DNA from: Bifidobacterium breve
GTDB taxonomy: Bacteria > Actinomycetota > Acidimicrobiia > Acidimicrobiales > Ilumatobacteraceae
Assembly: GCA_945871625.1 (NCBI GenBank)
Contig: CAMBWL010000076.1
Coordinates: forward strand, 1 to 5,123
Length of the DNA stretch: 5,123 bases
Direction: 5' to 3'
The notes below the pieces were generated by a model. It did no database searches, was not told the origin of the DNA, and was given only the letters and a program-made list of their open reading frames with translations. Both the position numbers and the translations under genes were made by a program. This document shows, one piece after another, positions 1 through 5,123 of this stretch (position 1 is the stretch's first letter; every line of letters begins with the position of its first letter).

Positions 1-974
1 GTATCGACAAAGATTCGACCTACCTTTCGCCCGCTCCGCTATATCACGCAGCGCCGTTGCGCTTCACGATGACGACGCATCGTTTGGGTGGCACAACAAT
101 CATCATGGAGCACTTCGATGCGGAAGAATATTTGCGGCTCGTCGCAAAACACAAAGTCACACATTCACAACTCGTGCCGACAATGTTCGTGCGAATGCTG
201 AAACTCGACGAGAGTGTTCGAAAGCAATTCGACACTTCAAGTCTCAAGTGCGCGATTCACGCCGCCGCTCCGTGCCCAATCGAAGTAAAAAAGAAGATGA
301 TCGATTGGTGGGGGCCAATAATTCACGAATACTACGCAGGCAGCGAAGGCAACGGCTTCGTATATTGCAATTCAGACCAGTGGCTCGCTCACCCGGGCAC
401 GGTTGGTGTGGCGATTAATGCAACCGTACATATTTGTGGCGACGACGGCGCCGAGTTGCCGTTGAACGAGCCCGGAACCATTTATTTTGAAAGCAAAGTC
501 GACTTCGAATATCACAACGACCCCGAGAAAACTAAAAACTCGCGCGATTCACTCGGTCGCGGATGGACGACTCTCGGCGATGTCGGCTATATCGACAAAG
601 ACAACTTCTTGTATCTGACCGACCGCAAGGCGTTCATGATCATTTCTGGCGGCGTGAATATCTATCCGCAAGAGGCTGAAAATATCTTGATCAACCATCC
701 AAAAGTTGTCGACGTCGCCGTGTTTGGTGTTCCCAACGACGAGTTCGGTGAAGAAGTCAAGGCAGTGGTGCAACCAGCCACGATGCCAAAGTCGCCACAA
801 CAAGCACTTGAGCTGGAGCACGAACTCAAAGCATTTTGTCGTGCTTCACTTGCCGATCTCAAATGCCCGAAGTCAATTGATTTTCGCCCCGAATTGCCAA
901 GACATCCGACAGGCAAACTATATAAACGACTACTCAAAGACGAATATTGGAAGAATTCGGGCCGCGCAATTTAA
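1..974 (+). CDS. AMP-forming acyl-CoA synthetase (fatty-acid/aryl CoA ligase type), C-terminal part, 5' truncated by window edge
   Basis: Member of the adenylate-forming (ANL) superfamily, which activates a carboxylic acid with ATP to an acyl-AMP and then to the CoA thioester in the cytosol. The open frame starts at base 3 with no stop upstream, so the N-terminal half (including the P-loop A3 motif) is outside the window; the TTG at 57 is internal, because family-like sequence (YLSPAPLYHAAPLRF) begins before it. About 323 residues are visible. Seen motifs: HAAAPCP (bases 258-278); YYAGSEG, the A5 motif (330-350); WTTLGDVGY, the A7 motif with its ribose-binding Asp at 579-581; YLTDRKAFMIISGGVNIYP, the A8 hinge; and HPTGKLYKR near the C-terminus with the catalytic A10 lysine at 915-917. 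All key residues are intact, so the enzyme should be active. Long-chain fatty, bile-acid-like or aromatic acids are all possible substrates. Stop TAA at 972-974; the next gene follows after 28 bases. Confidence 0.93.
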   Translation, partial: IDKDSTYLSPAPLYHAAPLRFTMTTHRLGGTTIIMEHFDAEEYLRLVAKHKVTHSQLVPTMFVRMLKLDESVRKQFDTSSLKCAIHAAAPCPIEVKKKMIDWWGPIIHEYYAGSEGNGFVYCNSDQWLAHPGTVGVAINATVHICGDDGAELPLNEPGTIYFESKVDFEYHNDPEKTKNSRDSLGRGWTTLGDVGYIDKDNFLYLTDRKAFMIISGGVNIYPQEAENILINHPKVVDVAVFGVPNDEFGEEVKAVVQPATMPKSPQQALELEHELKAFCRASLADLKCPKSIDFRPELPRHPTGKLYKRLLKDEYWKNSGRAI

Positions 975-1002
975 GTTTGCGCGAGTGTCTAGTCAACCCG
1001 TT

Positions 1003-1764
1003 ATGCGACATTCATTTCTAAAATACGACACGCCGATCGCATTTGCGCATCGTGGTGGCGCGAGTGACGCACCAGAAAACACAATGCCTGCATTTCAGCG
1101 GGCGATTGATCTGGGGTACATATATTTAGAGACAGACATACATGCCACCAAAGATGGCGTGCTGCTCGCTTTTCATGACGATGACCTGTCGCGCACTTGC
1201 GGTCGACCTGGTTTGATCAGCGAACTCAATTACGCCGAGATCAAAGACGCCCGAGTTAGAGGCACCGAGCCAATACCGCTACTCGAAGATTTGATAGTTG
1301 CTTGGCCCCACGCCCACCTCAACATTGACTGCAAGTCGGATCAGGCCCTATTGCCGTTGGCAGACCGATTGGCGCGGGGCGATATTTTTGACCGAGTTTG
1401 CATCGGCTCGTTCAGTGACAAACGGCTCAATAGATTGCGGGATCAATTTGGCGAGAGACTTTGCACATCGATGGGCCCAAGAGATGTCACCAAATTGCGT
1501 TTGGGCAGTTGGGCACGCCGGTCGGGCAGCTTTCGAAATATCCGCGCGGCACAGGTACCCGTCAGTCAGGGTCCGTTGACAATTGTTGATAAATCGTTTA
1601 TCCAGGCCGCCCATAATGCCGACATTCAAGTGCATGTCTGGACGATTGACGAACCCGACGAGATGGTTCGACTGTTAGATCTGGGCGTTGATGGGATTAT
1701 GACCGACAAGCCTGAAACTTTAAAAAAAATATTACTTTCACGTAATGCCTGGCATGGCAACTGA
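1003..1764 (+). CDS. Glycerophosphodiester phosphodiesterase (GDPD), cytosolic UgpQ-like
   Basis: A 253-residue protein close in length to E. coli UgpQ (about 247). The family hydrolyses glycerophosphodiesters from phospholipid turnover to glycerol-3-phosphate and an alcohol, using a TIM barrel and a divalent metal. Visible motifs: AHRGG at residues 15-19 (catalytic H16, with R17), PENT at 24-27, ETDIH at 43-47 (metal ligands E43 and D45), LLAFHDDDLSRT at 54-65 (second catalytic H58), LNIDCKSD at 106-113, VHVWTIDEPDE at 210-220 and GVDGIMTDKPE at 228-238. Position 109 is Asp where UgpQ has Glu (NIEIK). There is no signal peptide or membrane segment, so it acts in the cytosol. The ATG at 1003 is preferred; an in-frame GTG at 985 is an alternative, and neither has a clear Shine-Dalgarno sequence. 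The frame stays open further upstream to about 706, but that part overlaps the ligase gene and does not resemble the family. It shares an apparent transcription unit with its neighbours, though no functional link is obvious. Confidence 0.92.
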   Translation: MRHSFLKYDTPIAFAHRGGASDAPENTMPAFQRAIDLGYIYLETDIHATKDGVLLAFHDDDLSRTCGRPGLISELNYAEIKDARVRGTEPIPLLEDLIVAWPHAHLNIDCKSDQALLPLADRLARGDIFDRVCIGSFSDKRLNRLRDQFGERLCTSMGPRDVTKLRLGSWARRSGSFRNIRAAQVPVSQGPLTIVDKSFIQAAHNADIQVHVWTIDEPDEMVRLLDLGVDGIMTDKPETLKKILLSRNAWHGN

Positions 1765-1767
1765 GGT
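1762..1767 (+). promoter_or_regulatory. Ribosome binding site of the LLM oxidoreductase
   Basis: TGAGGT is a partial match to the anti-Shine-Dalgarno target. It overlaps the TGA stop of the GDPD gene and lies 11 bases before the ATG at 1779. The overlap of stop and binding site suggests translational coupling of the two genes. The spacing is slightly long, so this is a moderate call. Confidence 0.5.
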
Positions 1768-1778
1768 ATTCTGAACAA

Positions 1779-2966
1779 ATGCGAGTAGACGCCAATTTCT
1801 TTTGCACAGTTCCTATGGATGACGCCGGCAAAGTAGCGCCAAAAAACCGGCGCTACGGCAACGACAGCGTGATTGAGTGTTACAAAAATCTTGTTGCGTG
1901 GGCCAAGACTGCCGAAGAAGTCGGCATCGACACAATGTGGCTGACCGAGCATCACTTTCAGTACGAAGGCTACGAAGTTCTGCCTAACTTAATTTTGTTT
2001 GGTCAGCACCTTACGAGCGTCACCAAAAATCTTCGTCTCGGCCAAATGTTTAACGTTGTGCCGCAATGGCACCCTTTGCGGCTAGCTGAAGACTTCGCAA
2101 TCGCCGACATCGTCACTGGTGGTCGTATGGAGTTCGGTGTTGGCCGTGGCACCGTGCCTCGCGAAGCCTGGAGCCTCGGCACTGTTGTCGCATCAGGCGA
2201 TAACGCGATGAGCGCAGAGCACGATCGCATCAATCGCGAGGTCTTCGAAGAAAGCATGGAAATCATCAAACTCGCTTGGTATAACGAGCGCTTTTCATAT
2301 CGTGGCAAGCACTTCGTGTTTCCTCCAGACGAAATACCTGATCGTGGCAGTTATGTGGATGATCTGACCTTGATTCCCAAGCCGTTGCGAAATATCGACA
2401 TCTATCAACCCGTCACTTCGCCGGAGACAATTGAATATGTGCCGAGAGTTGGACATAAGGCGATTTATTGGTTGCAAAACGCCGACAGTCAAAAGCAGAA
2501 ATGGGATCGTTACGCCGAGATTCGTGCAGAGATGGGGAACCCTGTAGCCCCTGGCGAAGATCGCACATTGGTGATGAATATTCATGTCGCCAAGACTCGC
2601 GAAAAGGCGATGATCAAGGGCAAGCCGGGCCACGACGAATTCGCCAACTTTTTGTCGCCATACGGTCGCTTCTCGTCATATCGCAACCCTGACGGCAGCA
2701 AAGTTGCATTCAACCATTGCCCGACTGTTCAAGAATCGATTGATCAGAAAATTCAGATCGTCGGCTCGATTGATGATGCGGTTGATACTTTGGGCTTTTG
2801 GCGTGATTTGCTCGATCTCAAAAACATTTGTTTCTTCTTTGACTTCCCAGGCGTGACTCGAGAAGAAATGTCAGAGCAGATGCATCTAGTCATGGAAGAA
2901 GTATTTCCGAAGCTTGGCGAAAAGGTCGAACGACGACCGTTGCCAAATCTTGAACCACTCATTTAA
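1779..2966 (+). CDS. LLM class flavin-dependent oxidoreductase (bacterial luciferase-like monooxygenase)
   Basis: A 395-residue TIM-barrel protein of the bacterial luciferase-like family, whose members use reduced FMN or F420 for oxygenation or hydride transfer on varied substrates. Family hallmarks: MWLTEHHFQYEGYEVLPN at residues 53-70, where the EHHF at 57-60 lines up with the EHHF of LuxA around its active-site His44; LRLGQMFNVVPQWHPLRLAED from 85 to 105; and GGRMEFGVGRGT at 114-125. The C-terminal part carries the usual GSIDD segment (329-333, the GSP-E-V position of the family) and an acidic helix ending in EEVFPKL. There is no signal peptide, so it is cytosolic. The ATG at 1779 is supported by a Shine-Dalgarno-like TGAGGT and by a first beta strand (MRVDANFF) that starts like the family. 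The substrate, and whether the cofactor is FMN or F420, cannot be read from sequence. It lies 14 bases after the GDPD gene and 30 bases before the amidohydrolase. Confidence 0.9.
   Translation: MRVDANFFCTVPMDDAGKVAPKNRRYGNDSVIECYKNLVAWAKTAEEVGIDTMWLTEHHFQYEGYEVLPNLILFGQHLTSVTKNLRLGQMFNVVPQWHPLRLAEDFAIADIVTGGRMEFGVGRGTVPREAWSLGTVVASGDNAMSAEHDRINREVFEESMEIIKLAWYNERFSYRGKHFVFPPDEIPDRGSYVDDLTLIPKPLRNIDIYQPVTSPETIEYVPRVGHKAIYWLQNADSQKQKWDRYAEIRAEMGNPVAPGEDRTLVMNIHVAKTREKAMIKGKPGHDEFANFLSPYGRFSSYRNPDGSKVAFNHCPTVQESIDQKIQIVGSIDDAVDTLGFWRDLLDLKNICFFFDFPGVTREEMSEQMHLVMEEVFPKLGEKVERRPLPNLEPLI
1823..1856 (+). repeat. Nested inverted repeats inside the 5' coding region of the LLM gene
   Basis: GTAGCGCC (1833-1840) and GGCGCTAC (1849-1856) are perfect 8-base complements around an 8-base loop, AAAAAACC. 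A competing 6-base stem pairs CGCCGG (1823-1828) with CCGGCG (1847-1852), so the two hairpins exclude each other. All of it is in-frame coding sequence (around codons 15-26). There is no T-tract, so it is not an intrinsic terminator. A role is not established. Confidence 0.5.
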
Positions 2967-2996
2967 TTTGCGGCGCTAGGCAAATCGACCTGCCCA

Positions 2997-4202
2997 ATGC
3001 TGTTACAGGGTTGCAAAATTGAGGGCCATGCGCAACTTCAAGATGTGCGCATCACGGGCGAACTTGTAACAGAAGTCGAGCCGAAACTCGCAAAGTTAGA
3101 CGATGAACAAGTTGTCGATGCAAAGGGTTCGCTACTGACGTGCGCTCTCGCCGAACCCCATGCGCATCTTGATAAGGCATTCTTGGCCGAACGTATCGAT
3201 AACCCGACTGGTGATCTGATGGGTGCAATCCACGCCATGGAATCATCTCGCGATCTAATTACCGTCTCCGACACGATCGAACGTGCAGAGCGCGCCGTGC
3301 GCTTAATGGTGAGCAACGGTGTAACTGCAATTCGCACTCATGCCGACGTAACCGAATGGAATAATCTCGATTCGGTCGAGGCTTTGGTTGAAGTTCGCAA
3401 TCGCACCCGAGATATTGTCGATTTGCAGATTTGTGCCCTCCTCGGCTGGCCCTTGTCTGGCCAAGTTGGTGCGTCGAATCGTGATCTGGGGCGACGCGCA
3501 ATACAAATGGGAGCAGATATTTTGGGTGGCTGTCCACACCTTGATGTCGACCCCGAAGGTGCAAATATCGCCTTGCTTGAACTCGCGGGCGAATTGAATT
3601 GCGGCCTCGACCTCCACACTGATGAGCACACGGATGTAGACCGTGTGTCGCTTGAACATTTGTCTCTTCGCGTTATTGGCTCTGGCTTCAAAAATTCAGT
3701 CGTCGCCAGCCACTGCGTGAGTTTGGGCATGCAAACCGAGAGTGTTCAAAAAAGAATTGCAGACCGGGTCGCCGAAGCCGGCATTAGTGTTGTTGCGCTA
3801 CCCCACACGAATCTTTTCCTGCAAGGTCGAGACAGTCCAACTGCAACACCGCGCGGTCTAACTGCAGTTGCGAATCTGCGTCGCGCAGGCGTGAAGGTTG
3901 CTGTTGGCGCAGATAATTTGCAAGATCCGTTTAACCCGATCGGTCGCGGTGACCCCCTTGAAAGCGCCGGGCTCGCGATCCTTGCGGCTCATCTGTTGCC
4001 CCAAGATGCCTTCGCCTCGGTGTCTGACGTGGCGAGATCGGTGATCGGTCTGACAGCTGCAGGCCCGCAAGTTGGTGCGCGAGCCGACTTGATGTTGACC
4101 GCCGCGGGTTCTGTCCGCGATGCCATCGCCAATATGCCCAACCGAATCTTAGTTTTTTATAAAGGACAAATAACAAGTTCACTTTTGGCACCCTCTAACT
4201 GA
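2997..4202 (+). CDS. Amidohydrolase of the cytosine deaminase (CodA/AtzC-like) group, substrate unknown
   Basis: A 401-residue metal-dependent hydrolase of the amidohydrolase superfamily, collinear with E. coli cytosine deaminase (about 427 residues). Seen: the metal pair HxH in EPHAHLDKAF (H55, H57); GVTAIRTHADV at 108-118; DLQICAL at 142-148; LDLHTDEH at 204-211 with metal ligand H207 and the general acid/base E210; VASHCVSLG with H239; TNLFLQGRDSPTATPRGLT at 271-289; and GADNLQDPFNP at 304-314 with the metal/catalytic D306. The full catalytic set is therefore present. By alignment from memory, CodA Q156, D314 and W319, which line the cytosine pocket, correspond to about G150, N307 and F312, so cytosine itself is doubtful. 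Other cyclic amidines, triazines, hydantoin-like or pterin-like compounds are possible. There is no signal peptide, so it is cytosolic. ATG at 2997, with only a weak, distant TAGG-like site upstream. The ABC transporter genes follow after 17 bases and probably import its substrate. Confidence 0.88.
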   Translation: MLLQGCKIEGHAQLQDVRITGELVTEVEPKLAKLDDEQVVDAKGSLLTCALAEPHAHLDKAFLAERIDNPTGDLMGAIHAMESSRDLITVSDTIERAERAVRLMVSNGVTAIRTHADVTEWNNLDSVEALVEVRNRTRDIVDLQICALLGWPLSGQVGASNRDLGRRAIQMGADILGGCPHLDVDPEGANIALLELAGELNCGLDLHTDEHTDVDRVSLEHLSLRVIGSGFKNSVVASHCVSLGMQTESVQKRIADRVAEAGISVVALPHTNLFLQGRDSPTATPRGLTAVANLRRAGVKVAVGADNLQDPFNPIGRGDPLESAGLAILAAHLLPQDAFASVSDVARSVIGLTAAGPQVGARADLMLTAAGSVRDAIANMPNRILVFYKGQITSSLLAPSN

Positions 4203-4219
4203 TCAACTATTGTCTAGGC

Positions 4220-4954
4220 GTGGCTGGGGCTCTGGGGTTCAACAATGTCGGCATGACGTTTCCTGACGGTACGAAAGCTCTTGGTGGCGTGAGTTTTGAT
4301 ATCAACCTTGGGGAATTCGTCACGGTTGTTGGCCCCTCTGGTTGCGGCAAATCTACTTTGCTGCGAATCGCATCAAATCTTGAAACCGAAACCGAAGGCA
4401 AGTGCGAAATTGATCGCAACAGTATTGGTTATGTATTTCAAGATGCAACACTCCTACCTTGGCGAAATGTCCGAAAAAATATCGAAATAATCGCCGAGTT
4501 ACATGGCATCGAAAAATCTAAGCGCACCAAACTGGCACAAGACGCCATCGATCTGGTCGGTCTAACGGGTTTCGAGGACAAGTATCCCCGACAGTTGTCG
4601 GGTGGCATGCGAATGCGTGCCTCACTCGCCCGGTCATTAGTGATGAAGCCTCGCGTGTTCTTGTTTGACGAACCGTTTGGCGCCCTTGATGAGATCACTC
4701 GCGAACGTCTCAACGATGAACTCTTACGACTGTTTCAGATCGAGGGATTCGCTGGCCTGTTCATCACGCACTCAATTGCCGAGGCCGTATACATGTCGAC
4801 CAAAGTGTTGGTGATGTCGGCACGACCTGGTCAGATTGTCGGCAGTTTCGACATTCCGTTTAGTTACCCACGCTCTCACTCGTTGCGATATGAGCCTAAG
4901 TTCGCCGAGATTTGTGGTCAAGTTTCTCTAGCGCTTCGTGGAGCCCTGGTGTGA
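4220..4954 (+). CDS. ABC transporter ATP-binding protein, nitrate/sulfonate/thiamine-pyrimidine importer class (SsuB/TauB/ThiZ-like)
   Basis: A 244-residue nucleotide-binding subunit that powers import through the permease encoded next. Complete motifs: Walker A GPSGCGKST at 38-46, Q-loop Q74 in YVFQDATLLPWRNV (71-84), signature LSGGMRMRASLARSL at 126-140, Walker B VFLFDEP at 146-152 with catalytic E151, D-loop GALD at 154-157, and switch histidine H184 in ITHSIAEA. The FQDATLLPW stretch and the MRMR form of the signature are typical of the SsuB/TauB/NrtD and thiamine-pyrimidine type rather than sugar or peptide importers. The stretch between Walker A and the Q-loop is short, a variant I associate with actinobacterial members. 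The start is GTG at 4220, because GFNNVGMTF matches the first family strand; no good Shine-Dalgarno sequence is seen, only TAGG immediately upstream (4215-4218). The transported compound is unknown; the preceding amidohydrolase suggests a small nitrogen heterocycle or amide. Its last bases overlap the permease start. Confidence 0.93.
   Translation: MAGALGFNNVGMTFPDGTKALGGVSFDINLGEFVTVVGPSGCGKSTLLRIASNLETETEGKCEIDRNSIGYVFQDATLLPWRNVRKNIEIIAELHGIEKSKRTKLAQDAIDLVGLTGFEDKYPRQLSGGMRMRASLARSLVMKPRVFLFDEPFGALDEITRERLNDELLRLFQIEGFAGLFITHSIAEAVYMSTKVLVMSARPGQIVGSFDIPFSYPRSHSLRYEPKFAEICGQVSLALRGALV
4940..4943 (+). promoter_or_regulatory. Ribosome binding site of the permease gene
   Basis: GGAG lies within the last codons of the ATPase gene, 7 bases before the GTG at 4951. 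This is canonical spacing and supports that overlapping start. It is the best Shine-Dalgarno match in the window. Confidence 0.6.
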
Positions 4955-5123
4955 ACGCTTCAAACAGCATCAAAGTTACAAATACGATTGATCAGTCGGT
5001 GCCGCCGAGTCTGCGTGTTGATGATGCTCCACGCGAGACTAGCGACCGCAATCTGATCAGTGACTTCGCTGGGCCAGCAATTGTTTTCGCGATCTTTATC
5101 GGCGCTTGGTATCTACTATCGAC
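4951..5123 (+). CDS. ABC transporter permease (SsuC/TauC-like), N-terminal fragment cut by the window end
   Basis: A frame opens with GTG at 4951, overlapping the ATPase stop in the sequence GTGA, and runs without a stop to the window end, giving 57 residues. The first ~39 residues are polar (rich in Ser, Asn, Asp and Pro), then GPAIVFAIFIGAWYLLS (41-57) begins a hydrophobic membrane segment. A polar cytosolic N-terminus followed by a first helix with a G/A-W-Y-L-L pattern is usual in the permeases that pair with SsuB/TauB-type ATPases. The 4-base overlap and the GGAG 7 bases upstream indicate translational coupling with the ATPase, giving matched subunit amounts. The conserved EAA loop that would confirm the family lies beyond the window. 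An internal GTG at 4999 is a less likely start. A periplasmic substrate-binding protein gene (NMT1/THI5 type) is expected nearby but is not visible here. Confidence 0.8.
   Translation, partial: MNASNSIKVTNTIDQSVPPSLRVDDAPRETSDRNLISDFAGPAIVFAIFIGAWYLLS

Noticed and set aside
706..1002. In-frame upstream extension of the GDPD reading frame, adding about 99 residues
   Set aside because: It lies almost wholly inside the acyl-CoA ligase gene in another frame and has no family similarity; GDPD homology begins just after the ATG at 1003.
1720..1731. Run of eight A residues near the 3' end of the GDPD gene as a frameshift or terminator signal
   Set aside because: The frame reads through it normally as L-K-K-I and ends at a sensible C-terminus; there is no preceding stem, and on the + strand it is an A-run, not a T-run.
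1833..1856. Intrinsic terminator
   Set aside because: The stem is perfect, but no T-tract follows and it lies inside an intact gene.
1626..1955. Antisense open frame of 109 residues across the GDPD/LLM junction
   Set aside because: It overlaps two well-supported genes and shows no domain or convincing start signal.
3627..3647. Inverted repeat CACACGG / CCGTGTG with a 7-base loop inside the amidohydrolase gene
   Set aside because: It is a short stem in conserved coding sequence just after the catalytic HTDEH motif; it is likely to arise by chance and from coding constraint.
3338..3730. Antisense open frame of 130 residues opposite the amidohydrolase
   Set aside because: The + strand frame carries clear amidohydrolase motifs; the antisense product is rich in Arg, Ser and Pro with no recognisable domain, as expected of a shadow frame.
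4989..5061. Repeated TGATCAGT at 4989-4996 and 5054-5061 in the permease start
   Set aside because: TGATCA occurs several times elsewhere in the window inside coding sequence, so two copies do not suggest an operator.

Overview
The window is a dense bacterial stretch in which six genes all read on the + strand. They are separated by spacers of only 28, 14, 30 and 17 bases, and the last pair overlaps by 4 bases. No RNA gene, insertion sequence, CRISPR array, attachment site or clear terminator is visible. Base composition looks close to half G+C. The proteins read like those of a free-living actinobacterium of moderate GC (for example an aquatic Acidimicrobiia-type lineage): the acyl-CoA ligase, LLM flavin oxidoreductase and short cytosolic GDPD all have a style familiar from that group. 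This placement is an inference from protein style only, and a proteobacterial host is not excluded.

Layout: (1) bases 1-974, the C-terminal part of an AMP-forming acyl-CoA ligase whose 5' end lies outside the window. (2) 1003-1764, a short cytosolic glycerophosphodiester phosphodiesterase. (3) 1779-2966, a luciferase-like (LLM) flavin-dependent oxidoreductase. (4) 2997-4202, an amidohydrolase of the cytosine deaminase (CodA/AtzC-like) group. (5) 4220-4954, an ABC transporter ATPase of the nitrate/sulfonate/thiamine-pyrimidine class. (6) 4951-5123, the start of its membrane permease, cut by the window end.

The most coherent reading is one co-transcribed unit in which genes 4-6, and probably 3, form an uptake-and-breakdown or salvage module for a small, possibly nitrogen-containing cyclic compound. 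The ABC transporter would import it, the amidohydrolase would deaminate or hydrolyse it, and the flavin oxygenase would oxidise it or a product. The acyl-CoA ligase and GDPD may serve acid activation and phospholipid-derived glycerophosphodiester recycling, or may simply be carried along in the same transcription unit. The substrate cannot be named from sequence. The amidohydrolase keeps the metal and catalytic residues of cytosine deaminase but has changed several residues that line the cytosine pocket in the E. coli enzyme, so cytosine is doubtful. That mismatch, together with the untested LLM/amidohydrolase/ABC combination, is the most interesting aspect. Each individual gene belongs to a well-known family.
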